DNA of 64,000 nt from Chloropicon primus (taxonomy: Eukaryota; Chlorophyta; Chloropicophyceae; Chloropicales; Chloropicaceae), in contig CP060758.1 in the NCBI GenBank assembly GCA_023205875.1, forward strand, positions 930,001 to 994,000, written 5' to 3'. Position 1 is the stretch's first letter. Every line of letters starts with the position of its first letter. Shown piece by piece: positions 37,101 through 40,100 of the stretch. The notes beneath the pieces were generated by a model, which saw only the letters and a list, made by a program, of their open reading frames with translations, ran no database searches and had not been told where the DNA came from. A program made the translations under genes and the position numbers.

Positions 37101-40100
37101 CTTGCTCCTCAGTGCATCTCTGGAGCCAATTTCTTTCAGCAGCAGTCCAGTAGCCAGCAAGACCTGTGCGCCACCTCTTCTGATGTTGTGATCATGGCAC
37201 TCGTTGTCGCCAGTCGAATAAACCCTGTTGTGGCCCGAATAATAAACCCCAGCTTTCTTGCTCCCGAAACTCAAATAATCTGTGGCCACAGGGACCTTCA
37301 CACCCCACTTGCCTTTGCTGGTCATCTTGCAGGCCGCGTTGAAATGGATCGCGGCATCAGATATCGCGGGATGCATGTTGAAATAGTCCTCCGGCTCGCC
37401 CTCGTAGCTGATGGAACACAGTGGACTGCAGCTTGGGTCGGGAGATATCCTGGCCGAGCATGTTTGAGCATTCTCTGGTCGGTCGGTGACCTGCAACTCT
37501 TTCCTCGCGTACGCAGTACAGTGGACGTTGTTGTGGCTCGAGATGGTGACGTAGCCATTTCCGTCCACGCGAGTGGAGAGCAGTGTCTCAAATTCAAAAC
37601 CGGTGTGCTGAGGAAGGAGGCAGGGCAGCATAATTGACAAATCTTGCACTCCCATAGGACTCTTCGTGCCTTGCCTCGTGTTCTGAGACGTGAGCAGAGA
37701 CGAGAACGCCATCTCAAAGAACCCAGAGCCTGGAAACAGGCACCTGTTGAAAACCTTGTGGTCCCACAGAAAGGGCTGCCTCTCCACGGAGAAGCACACT
37801 TCGATCTGGTGTCCAGGCTCACCAGAGCTGGCCCCAAAGGACAGGAAAGGATGAGCGATCGGCAGGCTCCACAAATACGTGCTTTCCAGCAAGTGGAATC
37901 TCGCCTTGCTGCTTTTCCACACCACGCCATCGCTGACGGCGTCAGAAGTGAACGAAGCGTGGGCATTCGTTCCCTGGAAAGCGAACGAACTGACGTGGTG
38001 AGTCTTCCCGTGCCCCTGATAGACGTTGCACGCCTCCCTCGAGGACAGAACCGAATTCTTGTGCTGCTTCAATGTAGCGACCACATGAGCATTCATCTCC
38101 CTCAGGTGACACATTCCTCTAAAGTTGTTCAAGTCTTGACAGAGGGCCAGGACGCCCACGGCCCCGGCCGCGGGCTCGGCGTGCCCAACATTCGATTTCA
38201 CAGAGGACAAGGAGATGCAGGCATCTCCTGCACTCGAGCTGAACGCCGAAAGAGCTGCTCCAACCTCTATTGGATCGCCGAGAGCGGTTCCCGTTCCGTG
38301 CATTTGAAGGACAGCGGCGTCCTCGGGCAAGCTGCCTCCCCTGGCCATCACCTGCCTGATAATGTCCTGCTGAGAGGGGCCGTTCGGGGCCGTGAGGGAG
38401 CTCGATCTCCCGTCCTGATTCACCGACGAAGCCTTCGCAACTATGGTGTGCCCCCCGGACTCGTCGCTGTGCAGGGCAAAGGCGAGAGCGGCTTCGGCTC
38501 TGACGTAGCCATCCGCGGAAGCATCCAGAGTTTTGCACCGCCCTTCCGAGGACAGCATTCCAGCAAGTGAGCATGACTCCGTCCACTCCCTGGCGAGCGT
38601 GAGGTTCGCACCGCAGAAGAGGGAGCTCTCAGAACTCCCTGGTGACATCGCGATGTGCTCCCTGGCCACGTGCATACCCACGAGAGATGAGGAGCACGCC
38701 GTGTCTATTGTGAGCGAGGGCCCCGTCATGCCAAATGTGTAAGAGAGTCGCCCGGAAGTCACACTGAGGTGCCCACTCGTCGCGGAGAACGTGCCCAAAC
38801 CGTTGTGGGCCACGTTCATGCGAGAGTATTCCAGCATTGATATTCCCACGAACACTCCCGAATTCGTCGACAACGGTGCTGGAGACTCGGTCATGACCAC
38901 GGCCGTGGTCTCCAGCAGCATCCTCTGCTGGGGATCCATGAACCTGGCCTCGTTCGATGCAATTCTGAAAGCTTGGCAATCGAAATCTTCGATGGAGCTC
39001 AGGAAGGACCCGAAGTTTGCGCCGACCTTCTTGCTGAGCTGGTCCCTCCAATCCCACCTCGACAGAGGCACGGTGCTGATCGAGTCGAAGTTGCCTTCCG
39101 TGTTGCTGCAGGGCATCTTGCTGTCACAGCACGTGACGAAAACCGTTGTGGTCGCATCACCTTGGATTCCAGAGGCTGGAAGGGCGTCCAACTCGCCCCC
39201 CGCGAGAGGACCCACCTGATCCGCTGCGTCGCATTCGGAGATGTAGCCCAGCAACAGGTTCAACGTGGGGTAATCAAACGTCGCTGTCGCGGACAGCTCG
39301 ACGTCCACCTCCTCCTTGATCTCTTCCATCAGTTGGACGGCAGTAGAAGAATTCAACCCTGCATCCGTGAAGGGCTGATCCGGCTCCAAGGCAAAATCGA
39401 AAAAGGACTGAATAATGTGCTTCACGGAATCCAACTTTGCGTCCGTGCCCTCCGAGTGGTGTCCTGGCGCTTGCTGTGTGCCGCACAGCGCGACCAAGTT
39501 CTCAGAGATGCTGGAAATGTTGCCGTAGTCAAACACCAGGGTGGAAGGCAAGGACACGCTCAGCTTCTCGCCGAGCCTGTTCGACAGCTCAATCGCGGTG
39601 GCCGAGGTCATCCCGTTCTCCATCAGAGGATCCCCCTCCCCCACGGAGGCTCCTGTCAACTCTGCGACAATATCTGAGACCAGCGTCTTCCAGGACTCTG
39701 GCTCTGACTTCGGCTCGACCTCTCCCGCAGGTGCACAGCCCGCAATCACGAGCGACAGCAAGAACCAGTCGCTGAATTCCACGCTGGACACATGGACAAT
39801 CACAACCTGGCCCAACAAGGCGTCCAGCAGTCTCATCGTCTCCGCCTGGACTGCGTCCCCCTTGTACACAATGACTGTGCTTCGGTCTTCCTCGTGCTCT
39901 GCAAGGAGGTTGAGCGCCACGGCGAGATCCCCCTCGCTCTCGCATTCCACGAGAATGACGGCCTCCCCCTCCTCTGCTTCGACGCCACCATGCGAGACAA
40001 CTTCCCACAGGTCCTTGCAGTCCTTCAAGGAGAAAGTTGTGGCACTGCCTTCGCCCTTGGACGCAAGGTAATTCTTGCGCAACTCCGTCTTCAGGATCTT

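Noticed and set aside
1-39140. Acyltransferase, methyltransferase or thioesterase domains hidden in linkers
   Set aside because: Linkers after KS are too short for an acyltransferase and no GHSxG-type motif was seen; the region between DH and ER reads as the structural half of KR. A profile search would settle it.
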